64,000 nucleotides of DNA from Dyadobacter jiangsuensis (GTDB lineage: Bacteria; Bacteroidota; Bacteroidia; Cytophagales; Spirosomataceae). Made by a program: the position numbers and the translations under genes. Shown piece after piece: positions 24,583-31,750 of this stretch (the first letter of the stretch is position 1; each line of letters starts with the position of its first letter). The stretch covers positions 1 through 64,000 of the forward strand of contig NZ_PYAS01000020.1 in NCBI RefSeq assembly GCF_003014695.1. The letters run 5' to 3'. A model generated the notes under the pieces. That model worked only from the letters and a program-made list of their open reading frames with translations. It was not told where the DNA came from and did not search any database.

Positions 24583-25698
24583 ATGAAAAAACTTTTACAA
24601 CTCTCAGCCGCATTGGTAATTACCCTTTGCGCTACTCAACGTTCATTTTCCCAGGGTTGTGTCGCCATTCGCGGCACCGGTAACGCGTGCATGATCGCGC
24701 ACGCCGACAGCAGCAACCACAGCCAATGGGTTGTGAGCGCGAGCGGGCGCTATTTCAAATCATTCCGCCATTTTTCCGGACCCAACGAGAACAAGGAACG
24801 GCTCGTCCAGCACACCGAGGTGATCAACCACACGGCATCCCTCGATATCAACATCATGCGCGTTCTGAACGACCGCTGGTCGTTGATGGTCGATCTCCCG
24901 ATCATTTCAAATGCGCGCTCTTCGCTCTATGAACACGGGCTGGTGAACGGCTCCAACAAGTACAACGAACGCCACAGTATGCATTCGTTCGGTATCGGCG
25001 ACTTGCGTATCGCTGCCTACCGGTGGCTTTTGGATCCCAAAAAGAGTTATCGGGGTAATATTCAGCTGGGCTTGGGCATTAAGCTGCCTACCGGCGATTA
25101 CAACTACCAGGATTACTGGTACAATGTAGGCCCGAACGGCGCGAAGGAGCTTCGCACCGTCGACCAATCCATTCAATTGGGGGATGGTGGAACGGGTGTG
25201 ACCGTGGAGCTGAATACGTTTTATAATATCTTCCACAACTTCGGCGTATACGGCAACTTCTTTTACCTCGTGAACCCTCGCGAGCAGAATGGCGTACGCA
25301 CCTACCGCGAAACGCTTTCACCGCGCCTCGCCAACGAAGCCATAATGAGCGTTCCCGATCAATATATGGCGCGCGGCGGTTTCAGCTATTCACTCAATCC
25401 GTTTTTGAAGGGCTGGGCCGTGTCTGCGGGCGCCCGTCTGGAAGGTATTCCTGTGCATGACCTCGTCGGAGGCAGCGGCGATTTCCGTCGCCCGGGGTAC
25501 GTGTGGAGTGTAGAGCCCGGCATCACCTATTCGGGTGAGAAATTCAGCTTCTTCGCTACGGTTCCGGTTGCATTCGTTAGAAACCGCACCCAAAGCGTAA
25601 CGGACAAAGAATATTCAGACAAAACCGGTGTCTTCACGCGCGGCGACGCTGCATTTGCAGATTATTCCATCAATGCAGGTGTATCCTTCAAGTTTTAG
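24583..25698 (+). CDS. outer-membrane beta-barrel protein (transporter-like)
   Basis: 371 residues with a signal peptide (1-23, ending SFSQ). Alternating beta pattern and a C-terminal aromatic end (VSFKF) indicate an outer-membrane barrel. Motifs such as LGLGIKLPTGDYNYQDY and GDGGTGVTVELNTFYN resemble the porin-like 'transporter' proteins found in Bacteroidota beside metal or phenol systems. Two Cys (QGCVAIRGTGNACM) close to the mature N terminus may form a disulfide. Monocistronic with a bidirectional terminator downstream. Ligand unknown. Confidence 0.65.
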   Translation: MKKLLQLSAALVITLCATQRSFSQGCVAIRGTGNACMIAHADSSNHSQWVVSASGRYFKSFRHFSGPNENKERLVQHTEVINHTASLDINIMRVLNDRWSLMVDLPIISNARSSLYEHGLVNGSNKYNERHSMHSFGIGDLRIAAYRWLLDPKKSYRGNIQLGLGIKLPTGDYNYQDYWYNVGPNGAKELRTVDQSIQLGDGGTGVTVELNTFYNIFHNFGVYGNFFYLVNPREQNGVRTYRETLSPRLANEAIMSVPDQYMARGGFSYSLNPFLKGWAVSAGARLEGIPVHDLVGGSGDFRRPGYVWSVEPGITYSGEKFSFFATVPVAFVRNRTQSVTDKEYSDKTGVFTRGDAAFADYSINAGVSFKF

Positions 25699-25720
25699 TT
25701 CAAATTAATACATTACAAAA

Positions 25721-25754
25721 AATGCCGGACCTGCGTAGCAAGTCCGGCATTTTT
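25721..25754. terminator. bidirectional terminator
   Basis: AATGCCGGACCTG ... CAAGTCCGGCATTTTT with A-rich 5' and T-rich 3' flanks, between convergent genes ending at 25698 and 25770. Confidence 0.85.
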
Positions 25755-25769
25755 GCTTCAAAACCTTCA

Positions 25770-26351
25770 TTAAATACCGCTGATCTGCACGCCGAGCAGT
25801 TTGTAAAACTCTCTCAAAATGGCGGGGTGACCGGGCCAGGCAGGTGAAGTAACCAGGTTACCATCCACAACAGCCTGATCAGCCGGGATGTTCTTCCAGG
25901 TTCCGCCAGCCAGCTCAATGTCGGGGCCCACGGCTACATAGGCTGTCAGTGTACGGCCTTGCAGCACTTTTGCGGCGGTAAGTATCTGGATCCCGTGGCA
26001 AATGGCAGCCACAGGTTTGTTAGCATCAAAGAAATGGCGGGTAATTTCCAGCACGCGCTTGTTGAGGCGTGTGTACTCGGGCGCGCGACCGCCTGCGATG
26101 TAAAGCCCATCATAATCAGCCGGATTGATACCGTCGAAATCGGCGGTAATCGCAAAACGGTGGCCCGGCGTTTCCTTATAAGTCTGGTCACCCACAAAGT
26201 CATGCACGGCCGTAGGCACGGTGTCACCCTTTTGGCGATCGGGAGCGAGGGTATCCACTTCAAATCCGACAGAAAGCAAGGCCTGGTAAGGCACCATAGC
26301 CTCGTAATCTTCTACATAATCCCCTGCCAGCAACAGAATTTTCTTCGACAT
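25770..26351 (-). CDS. DJ-1/PfpI-family protein
   Basis: 193 residues. Class I glutamine amidotransferase-like flavodoxin fold: ILLLAGDYVEDYEAM at the N terminus (Glu of the triad), LYIAGGRAPE, and the nucleophile elbow AAICHGIQ with Cys followed by His. PfpI/YhbO-like members act as glyoxalase-type stress proteins or peptidases. It is longer than the typical 165-170 residue PfpI, with an inserted GDTVPTAVHDFVGDQTYKE loop as in the ThiJ-type subgroup. A terminator hairpin separates it from SCO1 upstream. Confidence 0.88.
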   Translation of the reverse strand: MSKKILLLAGDYVEDYEAMVPYQALLSVGFEVDTLAPDRQKGDTVPTAVHDFVGDQTYKETPGHRFAITADFDGINPADYDGLYIAGGRAPEYTRLNKRVLEITRHFFDANKPVAAICHGIQILTAAKVLQGRTLTAYVAVGPDIELAGGTWKNIPADQAVVDGNLVTSPAWPGHPAILREFYKLLGVQISGI

Positions 26352-26403
26352 AATGGTTTAAGGTTAGTGATTAAAGAAGTTGTACTGCGCTTAAAGCTAC
26401 ATG

Positions 26404-26439
26404 AAAATCGGCCTCCTGGTTCCTCCGGAGGCCGATTTT
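26404..26439. terminator. bidirectional terminator after SCO1 gene
   Basis: AAAATCGGCCTCC, 10-base loop, GGAGGCCGATTTT: perfect 13 bp stem with A/T flanks, just downstream of the SCO1 stop at 26441. Confidence 0.85.
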
Positions 26440-26440
26440 C

Positions 26441-27082
26441 CTATTCATATTCTTTGAGCAGCGTCCGGATATCCCGGATGAGCTCGTAGGTACCTTCGTC
26501 AGTCGTCCCGTCGTACATCCCGCGGATGTGACGGTCTTTATCCAGCAGCACAAAATGGCCGCTGTGCAGGAACCCTCCCGGCGATTTGGCGTCTTCGGCG
26601 GCCGTAATCAGGTAATGCCGCTGACCAATATTGTAGATTTTTTCACGGTCACCGGTAACAAACTGCCAGGTTGCATTGCTTACGCCCAGGTCGTTGGCGT
26701 AGGTTTTCAGCACCGCGGGCGTGTCGTGCTCCGGATCGATGGTATGCGAAAGAATGCGGACGGTCGGGTTATCCTTTACCTCGTCGTACACTTTGAGCAT
26801 ATTCTTTTTCATCACCGGGCAGATCGTCGGGCAAGTCGTGAAGAAGAAGTCGGCGACGTAGATTTTGTCTTTGAAATCCTGTTCAGAAACGGCTTTGTTA
26901 TCCTGATTAATGAATGAAAACGCCGGAATCGACGGATAATCCGTTTCCTCGGTGGTTTTACCTTCCACAGTTTTAATAACAGTATGTGGTTCTCCCAGAT
27001 AGGGCAGTTTGCGGTCTTCGCAGGCAGTCAGCACAGCCGCCGCCAGCAAACCGACGATGAATCTTCGGGTATGCACGCGCAT
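26441..27082 (-). CDS. SCO1/SenC-family copper chaperone lipoprotein
   Basis: 213 residues. Lipoprotein signal with lipobox LTAC (Cys21). Thioredoxin-like fold with the copper ligands in FFTTCPTICPV (Cys84 and Cys88) and the conserved His in LHSGHFVLLD. SCO proteins deliver copper to the CuA site of cytochrome c oxidase or maintain its thiols. Preceded by a small Cys-motif membrane protein (start 27556) in the same direction. Cytochrome oxidase genes are not in the window. Confidence 0.93.
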   Translation of the reverse strand: MRVHTRRFIVGLLAAAVLTACEDRKLPYLGEPHTVIKTVEGKTTEETDYPSIPAFSFINQDNKAVSEQDFKDKIYVADFFFTTCPTICPVMKKNMLKVYDEVKDNPTVRILSHTIDPEHDTPAVLKTYANDLGVSNATWQFVTGDREKIYNIGQRHYLITAAEDAKSPGGFLHSGHFVLLDKDRHIRGMYDGTTDEGTYELIRDIRTLLKEYE

Positions 27083-27163
27083 GGTAAGTTTTTGGAAATA
27101 AAGAAATGGAAATGGTGGGCGGCAGTCTGGACCGCGCCTTTGGAAAACTAAGAAAGTGGCACT

Positions 27164-27556
27164 TTAAGCCAGTGGGGGATGAAAAATGTCCGCAGTTACC
27201 GTGCGGGAAAGGAATGGAGAAATATAGTCAAATGTTACCATCACCCATCCTTCGAAATGCTCGGGAGATTTGAAAATGAATGGCCTGCCGGTGTCCATAG
27301 CCTGGAATAGCAGATTAGCCATGAACGACTGTTCTGCCCGGCGCTCATCTTGCTTTTTCGCGTCGACAATCTTTTCGGCCAGGTAGCATTTACCTTCGCA
27401 GACCACAATCGGATTGTCGCGGTTGACGCAAAGATTTGCGATGATATATTCCTTCCGCAGTTCATAATCCAGGTACACCAACGGAATAACCCACGCTTTG
27501 ACCAGCATCAGAAGCGTGAAACCCAGGGTGATCCATTGTTTACCGGCAGCTTTCAA
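27164..27556 (-). CDS. small membrane-anchored protein with CEGKC motif
   Basis: 130 residues. One N-terminal transmembrane segment (about 8-28), then an extracytoplasmic part with ANLCVNRDNPIVVCEGKCYLAEKI: three Cys, two in a CxxxC arrangement. The CEGKCYL motif recurs in short Bacteroidota proteins next to SCO1 or cytochrome oxidase genes (recalled). The spacing to SCO1 is 81 bp on the same strand, so a role in copper handling or thiol redox is plausible but unproven. Confidence 0.7.
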   Translation of the reverse strand: MKAAGKQWITLGFTLLMLVKAWVIPLVYLDYELRKEYIIANLCVNRDNPIVVCEGKCYLAEKIVDAKKQDERRAEQSFMANLLFQAMDTGRPFIFKSPEHFEGWVMVTFDYISPFLSRTVTADIFHPPLA

Positions 27557-27685
27557 GAAATGAATGGCAGATTTAGAATATGATAAATGCCCGCAAAGCT
27601 AATGCCACAGCCCGAGATAACCTACCGCCTCTTGCTCCTCCCCTTTCTCCATCCTCCTTTCTCCTCAAAAAAAAGTTTACTTTTA

Positions 27686-27706
27686 TTTTGTACCAATTAG
27701 TAAAGT
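27686..27706. promoter_or_regulatory. TetR operator upstream of tetR-like gene
   Basis: TTTTGTACCAATTAGTAAAGT contains the near-palindrome TACCAATTAGTA (10 of 12 symmetric). It is 19/21 identical to the site upstream of the osmC-like gene (28338-28358). It sits between the -33 and -7 boxes, ideal for repression. Confidence 0.75.
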
Positions 27707-27718
27707 ATTATACCTTTG
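27687..27718 (+). promoter_or_regulatory. Bacteroidota promoter for tetR-osmC
   Basis: TTTG (27687-27690), a 20 bp spacer, then TACCTTTG (27711-27718), matching the TTTG / TAnnTTTG consensus; 21 bp before the ATG at 27740. Confidence 0.75.
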
Positions 27719-27739
27719 TCCTATCAAACAAAGCAGACA

Positions 27740-28324
27740 ATGGCAGGCAGACCTAAAATATATGACGAAACAGCGATCCTGGACAAGGCGGTGGAAGTCT
27801 TTTGGGAGAAAGGATATGCCAACGCGACTGCCGACGACCTGCTCCATGCCATGGGAATCGGAAAAGGCAGTTTTTATTTCGCATTCAAGGGTGGCAAGGA
27901 AGAACTGTTCCGGAAATCTATGGAACGGGTCGTAGAACTGAACTTCAAAGCCATCCGTGACGCGCTCACAACTTGCGCGGACCCGGTGCAGTTCATCAAA
28001 GATTTCTTCCTGTCACTTACCGGCAACGAGTCTCCGGTTGGTAACAAGGGTTGCTATTTCGGTAATGCATTGATCCAGGTATCGGCCGACGATGCAGGCC
28101 TCAAAATGATTGCTGCGAAATACCTCCACTTGCTCGAAGAAATATTCACAGAGGCCGTTCAAAAAGGTAAAGACCTCGGGCTGCTCCAAACTCAAGAGCC
28201 CGCGGCCGCACTTGGAACATATCTGGTGAACCTTTGGAATGGCATCAATGTGACACGCAGAATGGAACCCGATCAGCGCAAGCTTGCTGACCTGGTCCGT
28301 ATGAACCTGAAAATCTTAGATTAA
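27740..28324 (+). CDS. TetR/AcrR-family transcriptional regulator
   Basis: 194 residues from the ATG at 27740 (a TTG-start extension to 27716 would include the -7 box and is rejected). N-terminal TetR helix-turn-helix: AGRPKIYDETAILDKAVEVFWEKGY, then TADDLLHAMGIGKGSFYFAFKGGKEELF. The C-terminal ligand domain is of the TetR_C type common in regulators of OsmC/reductase genes. A near-identical operator precedes both this gene and the OsmC-like gene 75 bp downstream, so it probably represses both. Confidence 0.93.
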   Translation: MAGRPKIYDETAILDKAVEVFWEKGYANATADDLLHAMGIGKGSFYFAFKGGKEELFRKSMERVVELNFKAIRDALTTCADPVQFIKDFFLSLTGNESPVGNKGCYFGNALIQVSADDAGLKMIAAKYLHLLEEIFTEAVQKGKDLGLLQTQEPAAALGTYLVNLWNGINVTRRMEPDQRKLADLVRMNLKILD

Positions 28325-28337
28325 TTTTTTTACCCAA

Positions 28338-28358
28338 TTTTGTACCAAATAGTACAGT
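28338..28358. promoter_or_regulatory. TetR operator upstream of osmC-like gene
   Basis: TTTTGTACCAAATAGTACAGT, 19/21 identical to the operator at 27686-27706. It lies in the 75 bp gap between the regulator and the OsmC-like gene, implying separate control of the latter. Confidence 0.75.
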
Positions 28359-28399
28359 TTATTTTCAAACCATTTTTCAATTTTAAATTCAAAAAGATC

Positions 28400-28810
28400 A
28401 TGAAACGCAAAGCAACAGCCGTATGGAATGGTGATATCAAAACAGGCGCCGGACATATCACAACAGGCAGCACCGTACTCAACAAAACGCAATATTCATT
28501 CAACAGCCGCTTCGCAGACGGTATCGGCACCAACCCGGAGGAGCTTCTTGCCGCCGCTCACGCGGGATGTTTCACCATGAAGCTCGACCTTGACCTCACC
28601 CAGGCCGGTTACACGGTCGAATCCCTGGAAACCCAATCGGTTGTTACGCTGGATAACGGCAAAATCACCAAATCGGAGCTCACCCTCCAAGCCAAAGTAC
28701 CCGGCATTTCTGAGGAAGACTTCCAGGCTATCGCCAAGGGTGCCGAAGAAACCTGTCCGGTGAGCCAGGCATTCAGCTTCGAAATCGTATTGAGTGCCAC
28801 CCTGCTTTAA
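28400..28810 (+). CDS. OsmC-family peroxiredoxin (Ohr/OsmC)
   Basis: 136 residues from the ATG at 28400. OsmC fold with the two redox Cys: AAAHAGCFTM (peroxidatic, about Cys54) and EETCPVSQAF (resolving, about Cys119). The initial KATAVWNGDIKTGAGHI is typical of OsmC. It reduces organic hydroperoxides using thiols. Likely under the TetR-type regulator upstream, which suggests an electrophile or organic peroxide response. Followed by a long perfect terminator. Confidence 0.93.
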   Translation: MKRKATAVWNGDIKTGAGHITTGSTVLNKTQYSFNSRFADGIGTNPEELLAAAHAGCFTMKLDLDLTQAGYTVESLETQSVVTLDNGKITKSELTLQAKVPGISEEDFQAIAKGAEETCPVSQAFSFEIVLSATLL

Positions 28811-28825
28811 GCAGATCAGTCATTG

Positions 28826-28876
28826 AATAGCGGTTGTCAACTGATTTTTAGACAGTTGACAACCGCTATTTTTTAT
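28826..28876 (+). terminator. long terminator after osmC-like gene
   Basis: AATAGCGGTTGTCAACTG, 13-base loop, CAGTTGACAACCGCTATT then TTTT: perfect 18 bp stem 15 bp after the stop codon. Confidence 0.9.
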
Positions 28877-28952
28877 TATTCAGCAGGCTATCATCCGTCT
28901 CACATAGCAATAAATACTACAAAAAACGTCAAAAATTGAGGGGTTAAATCGC

Positions 28953-28983
28953 TTTGTGATCATAGCTTAGCACTTTACTTTTG
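28953..28983 (+). promoter_or_regulatory. Bacteroidota promoter upstream of small peptide gene
   Basis: TTTG (28953-28956), 19 bp, TACTTTTG (28976-28983), in agreement with TTTG / TAnnTTTG. It starts transcription about 40 bp before the ATG at 29029, supporting that the small gene is expressed. Confidence 0.7.
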
Positions 28984-29028
28984 TAACAGGTACTAGCTAA
29001 ATTGTTAACCACATTAAACACACTACCT

Positions 29029-29241
29029 ATGCAATCCTCCATCACAACAACTAAAAAGCATTGCAGCGGAGATCAATGGAGCTCCCTGGTCCCTTCTCTT
29101 ATTTCTGCTTCCATGGGCGGTGCCGTGATTGGCGGCAGCATTGCCAACATTTCCGGCGCATTGGCAGGCGGGGCGTTCAGGGTTTTCATCGCCCTTTGCT
29201 CCGAGTACAAAAACAGTAAAGCGTCCTTCACCAAGAACTGA
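29029..29241 (+). CDS. small glycine-zipper peptide, unknown (bacteriocin-like)
   Basis: 70 residues from the ATG at 29029. A hydrophilic N-terminal third (TTTKKHCSGDQWSS) is followed by a hydrophobic, glycine-zipper segment (about 24-51: MGGAVIGGSIANISGALAGG) and a charged tail (EYKNSKASFTKN). It has its own promoter with a good -33/-7 pair. Composition resembles membrane-active peptides or class II bacteriocin-like peptides; it has no convincing double-glycine leader and no immunity or export gene beside it. Could equally be a small inner-membrane protein. Function not known. Confidence 0.55.
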   Translation: MQSSITTTKKHCSGDQWSSLVPSLISASMGGAVIGGSIANISGALAGGAFRVFIALCSEYKNSKASFTKN

Positions 29242-29406
29242 TTTCGACTTGGTTGATATGCTGAACTCAGTTATCAGGGATGCTCTCGCTCCCAGGACCA
29301 TCTTTGTATTGGCCGGTTTGAGAAGCATTATTCTGCGATTCGGAATACTACCCATTCGAACCAATAAAATCCGGTTTTTTGTTGCATAAGGACAAATGCA
29401 GCAAAC

Positions 29407-29907
29407 ATGAGCAGCTTCTTTAAAAGAATGGCATCGCCGACAGGCACACTTACGCTGATCGCAAGCGAGAAAGGATTGAGGGCGGTGCTTTGGAACTACG
29501 ATCCGCGAAAATCAAGCATTGACTGCGGCGTAGAAGATCAGGACCACCCGGTACTCGTCGAAGCGGAAAAGCAGCTAAACGAGTATTTTGCCAAAAAGCG
29601 CAAAACCTTCTCTCTCGAACTAGACTTCGTAGGCAGCGATTTTCAAGTACAGGTCTGGGAAGCCTTGCTGACAATTCCTTTTGGCGAAACGAGAACCTAC
29701 GGAGATATCGCACGGCAGATAGGCAATCCCGATTCGGTAAGAGCCGTGGGCGGTGCGGCCAATAAGAATCCCATTCCCATTATAGCGCCCTGTCACCGCG
29801 TCGTGGGTGCCAACGGCAAACTCGTCGGGTTTGGCGGCGGGCTTGAAAACAAAGCGCTATTGCTTGAACTGGAAGCACCGTATCGTCAAACCAGCCTGTT
29901 TGATTAA
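29407..29907 (+). CDS. ogt: methylated-DNA--protein-cysteine methyltransferase
   Basis: 166 residues. The Ogt/MGMT C-terminal domain is complete: FQVQVWEALLTIPFGETRTY, the winged-helix DSVRAVGGAANKNPIPI and the active-site IAPCHRVVGANGKLVGFGGG with the acceptor Cys in PCHRV. It removes alkyl groups from O6-alkylguanine in DNA by suicide transfer. The short N-terminal domain fits the Ogt subgroup. Monocistronic. Confidence 0.95.
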   Translation: MSSFFKRMASPTGTLTLIASEKGLRAVLWNYDPRKSSIDCGVEDQDHPVLVEAEKQLNEYFAKKRKTFSLELDFVGSDFQVQVWEALLTIPFGETRTYGDIARQIGNPDSVRAVGGAANKNPIPIIAPCHRVVGANGKLVGFGGGLENKALLLELEAPYRQTSLFD

Positions 29908-29961
29908 GGAAAGCAATATAGTAACCGATAGTTAACCTATTATACTTTCGGAATTTGTTCT

Positions 29962-29969
29962 TACCTTTG
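29962..29969 (+). promoter_or_regulatory. -7 box TACCTTTG upstream of ABC-F gene
   Basis: Exact TAnnTTTG match 115 bp before the preferred ATG at 30084. No well-spaced TTTG upstream, so it is a partial promoter call. Confidence 0.5.
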
Positions 29970-30083
29970 CATTATTATTCACCAACCGGAAACACCAGGT
30001 GTAGGAAATCATTTCTTTCTGAAAAATAAATGCACGCGGCCGTGATGGCGGCTGCTATTATCCATTCTCAAAAGAAATTTGCT

Positions 30084-31673
30084 ATGCTTTTTTTGCAAGG
30101 TGTTACCTATGCACACCCGAACCGGGATGTGCTGTTTTCTGATATAAATCTTACTGTCAATAAACAGGATAAAATCGCGCTCATAGGCAACAACGGCGCG
30201 GGAAAATCTACTTTGCTGGGCATTCTGGCGGGAAGGTTAAAGCCCACGTCCGGAACGGCAGGGGCCGATTCGAAACCCTATTTCGTTCCCCAGCTATTTG
30301 GCCAATATAATGCGCTGACAGTTGCAGAAGCGCTGGGCATTCACGACAAGTTACTGGCACTCCGCGAAATCCTGGAAGGGCATTTGACGGACATGAACCT
30401 CGAATTGCTCGACGACGACTGGGGTATTGAAGAGCGCTGCCAGGAGGCTTTTGCTCATTGGCAACTTGAGGGAATAACCCTTTCCCAACCCATATCCGAG
30501 CTAAGCGGCGGGCAAAAAACAAAGGTTTTCCTCGCAGGAATCATGATTCACGAGCCCGATATTGTGCTGCTCGATGAGCCCAGCAACCACCTCGATGCCC
30601 CTGGCCGGGCTCTTTTATACAACTATATTCGCTTAACGGGCAATACGCTGGTCGTAGTGAGCCACGACAGAACGCTCCTGAACTTGCTCGATACAGTTTG
30701 CGAACTCAGCAAACGCGGCGTTACCATGTATGGCGGCAACTATGATTTCTACGCTGAGCAAAAGGCGATCGAGCAAGAAGTCCTAAGCCTTGACGTAAAA
30801 GCGAAAGAAAAAGCGCTTCGCAAGGCCAAAGAAGTCGAAAGGGAGTCGATGGAGCGGCAGCAGAAGCTGGACGCACGGGGAAAAAAGAAGCAGGAGAAAG
30901 CAGGGCTGCCTACGATCGTTCAGAATGCATTCCGCAACAGCGCAGAACGAAGCACAGCCCGCATGAAGGGCATTCACGCCGAAAAAGTGAGTGGAATCGC
31001 TCAGGAGCTCAGCCATCTGCGCAGCGAACTGCCCGCACTCGATAAAATGAAGGTCGATTTTGACAATTCTTCCCTGCATAAAGGTAAAATCCTGGTCAAG
31101 GCAGAGCAAGTTAACTTCACCTACGGCGATCAGCCACTCTGGCCCGGTAACCTCGATTTCCAGATCACCAGCGGCGAGCGCATTGCCATTAAGGGTGCTA
31201 ACGGATCCGGCAAAACGACATTGATACGGATGATCTTGGGCGAACTTCAACCCCTATCGGGCACCACTGACCGCGCGGATTTCAAATCGGTTTACATTGA
31301 TCAGGACTACTCATTGATCAACAATACACTGACCGTCTACGAGCAGGCCCAGCAATTCAATTCGGGTGCATTGCAGGAGCACGACATCAAGATCCGTCTC
31401 AATCGCTTTTTGTTTACGCGGGAATACTGGGATAAGCCGTGCGCCAGCCTCAGCGGTGGTGAAAAAATGCGGCTCATGCTCTGTTCGCTGGCCGTCGCCA
31501 CGCAGGCACCGGACTTAATCATCCTCGACGAACCGACCAACAATCTCGACATCCAGAACGTCGGGATACTCACCGCGGCGATCAACGAGTACCGCGGGAC
31601 ACTGCTCGTAGTGTCGCACGACGCGCACTTTCTACGCGAGATTGAGGCAGAAAGGGAGCTCATTTTGTCCTAG
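30084..31673 (+). CDS. ABC-F family ATP-binding cassette protein
   Basis: 529 residues from the ATG at 30084, where MLFLQGVTYAHPNRDVLFS begins the first cassette; an ATG at 30030 adds 18 residues without homology. Two ABC domains without membrane spans. Walker A: GNNGAGKSTLL and GANGSGKTTLI. Signatures: LSGGQKTKV and LSGGEKMRL. Walker B: VLLDEPSNHLD and IILDEPTNNLD. The two are joined by a charged interdomain linker (about 235-310, KAKEKALRKAKEVERES). ABC-F proteins act on the ribosome as translation factors or resistance proteins. The type cannot be decided here. Confidence 0.92.
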   Translation: MLFLQGVTYAHPNRDVLFSDINLTVNKQDKIALIGNNGAGKSTLLGILAGRLKPTSGTAGADSKPYFVPQLFGQYNALTVAEALGIHDKLLALREILEGHLTDMNLELLDDDWGIEERCQEAFAHWQLEGITLSQPISELSGGQKTKVFLAGIMIHEPDIVLLDEPSNHLDAPGRALLYNYIRLTGNTLVVVSHDRTLLNLLDTVCELSKRGVTMYGGNYDFYAEQKAIEQEVLSLDVKAKEKALRKAKEVERESMERQQKLDARGKKKQEKAGLPTIVQNAFRNSAERSTARMKGIHAEKVSGIAQELSHLRSELPALDKMKVDFDNSSLHKGKILVKAEQVNFTYGDQPLWPGNLDFQITSGERIAIKGANGSGKTTLIRMILGELQPLSGTTDRADFKSVYIDQDYSLINNTLTVYEQAQQFNSGALQEHDIKIRLNRFLFTREYWDKPCASLSGGEKMRLMLCSLAVATQAPDLIILDEPTNNLDIQNVGILTAAINEYRGTLLVVSHDAHFLREIEAERELILS

Positions 31674-31702
31674 ATAATTCGGGCTAATAATGCCGTTGAA
31701 AT

Positions 31703-31750
31703 ACCGGAGAATGCAGGCGACTATCTAAGAGTAGGCCCTCATTCTCCGGT
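31703..31750. terminator. inverted repeat between ABC-F gene and MuiA-like pseudogene
   Basis: ACCGGAGAATG ... CATTCTCCGGT, perfect 11 bp stem with a 26-base loop, between convergent genes. It includes the ancestral stop codon of the MuiA-like gene. There is no T run. Confidence 0.55.
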
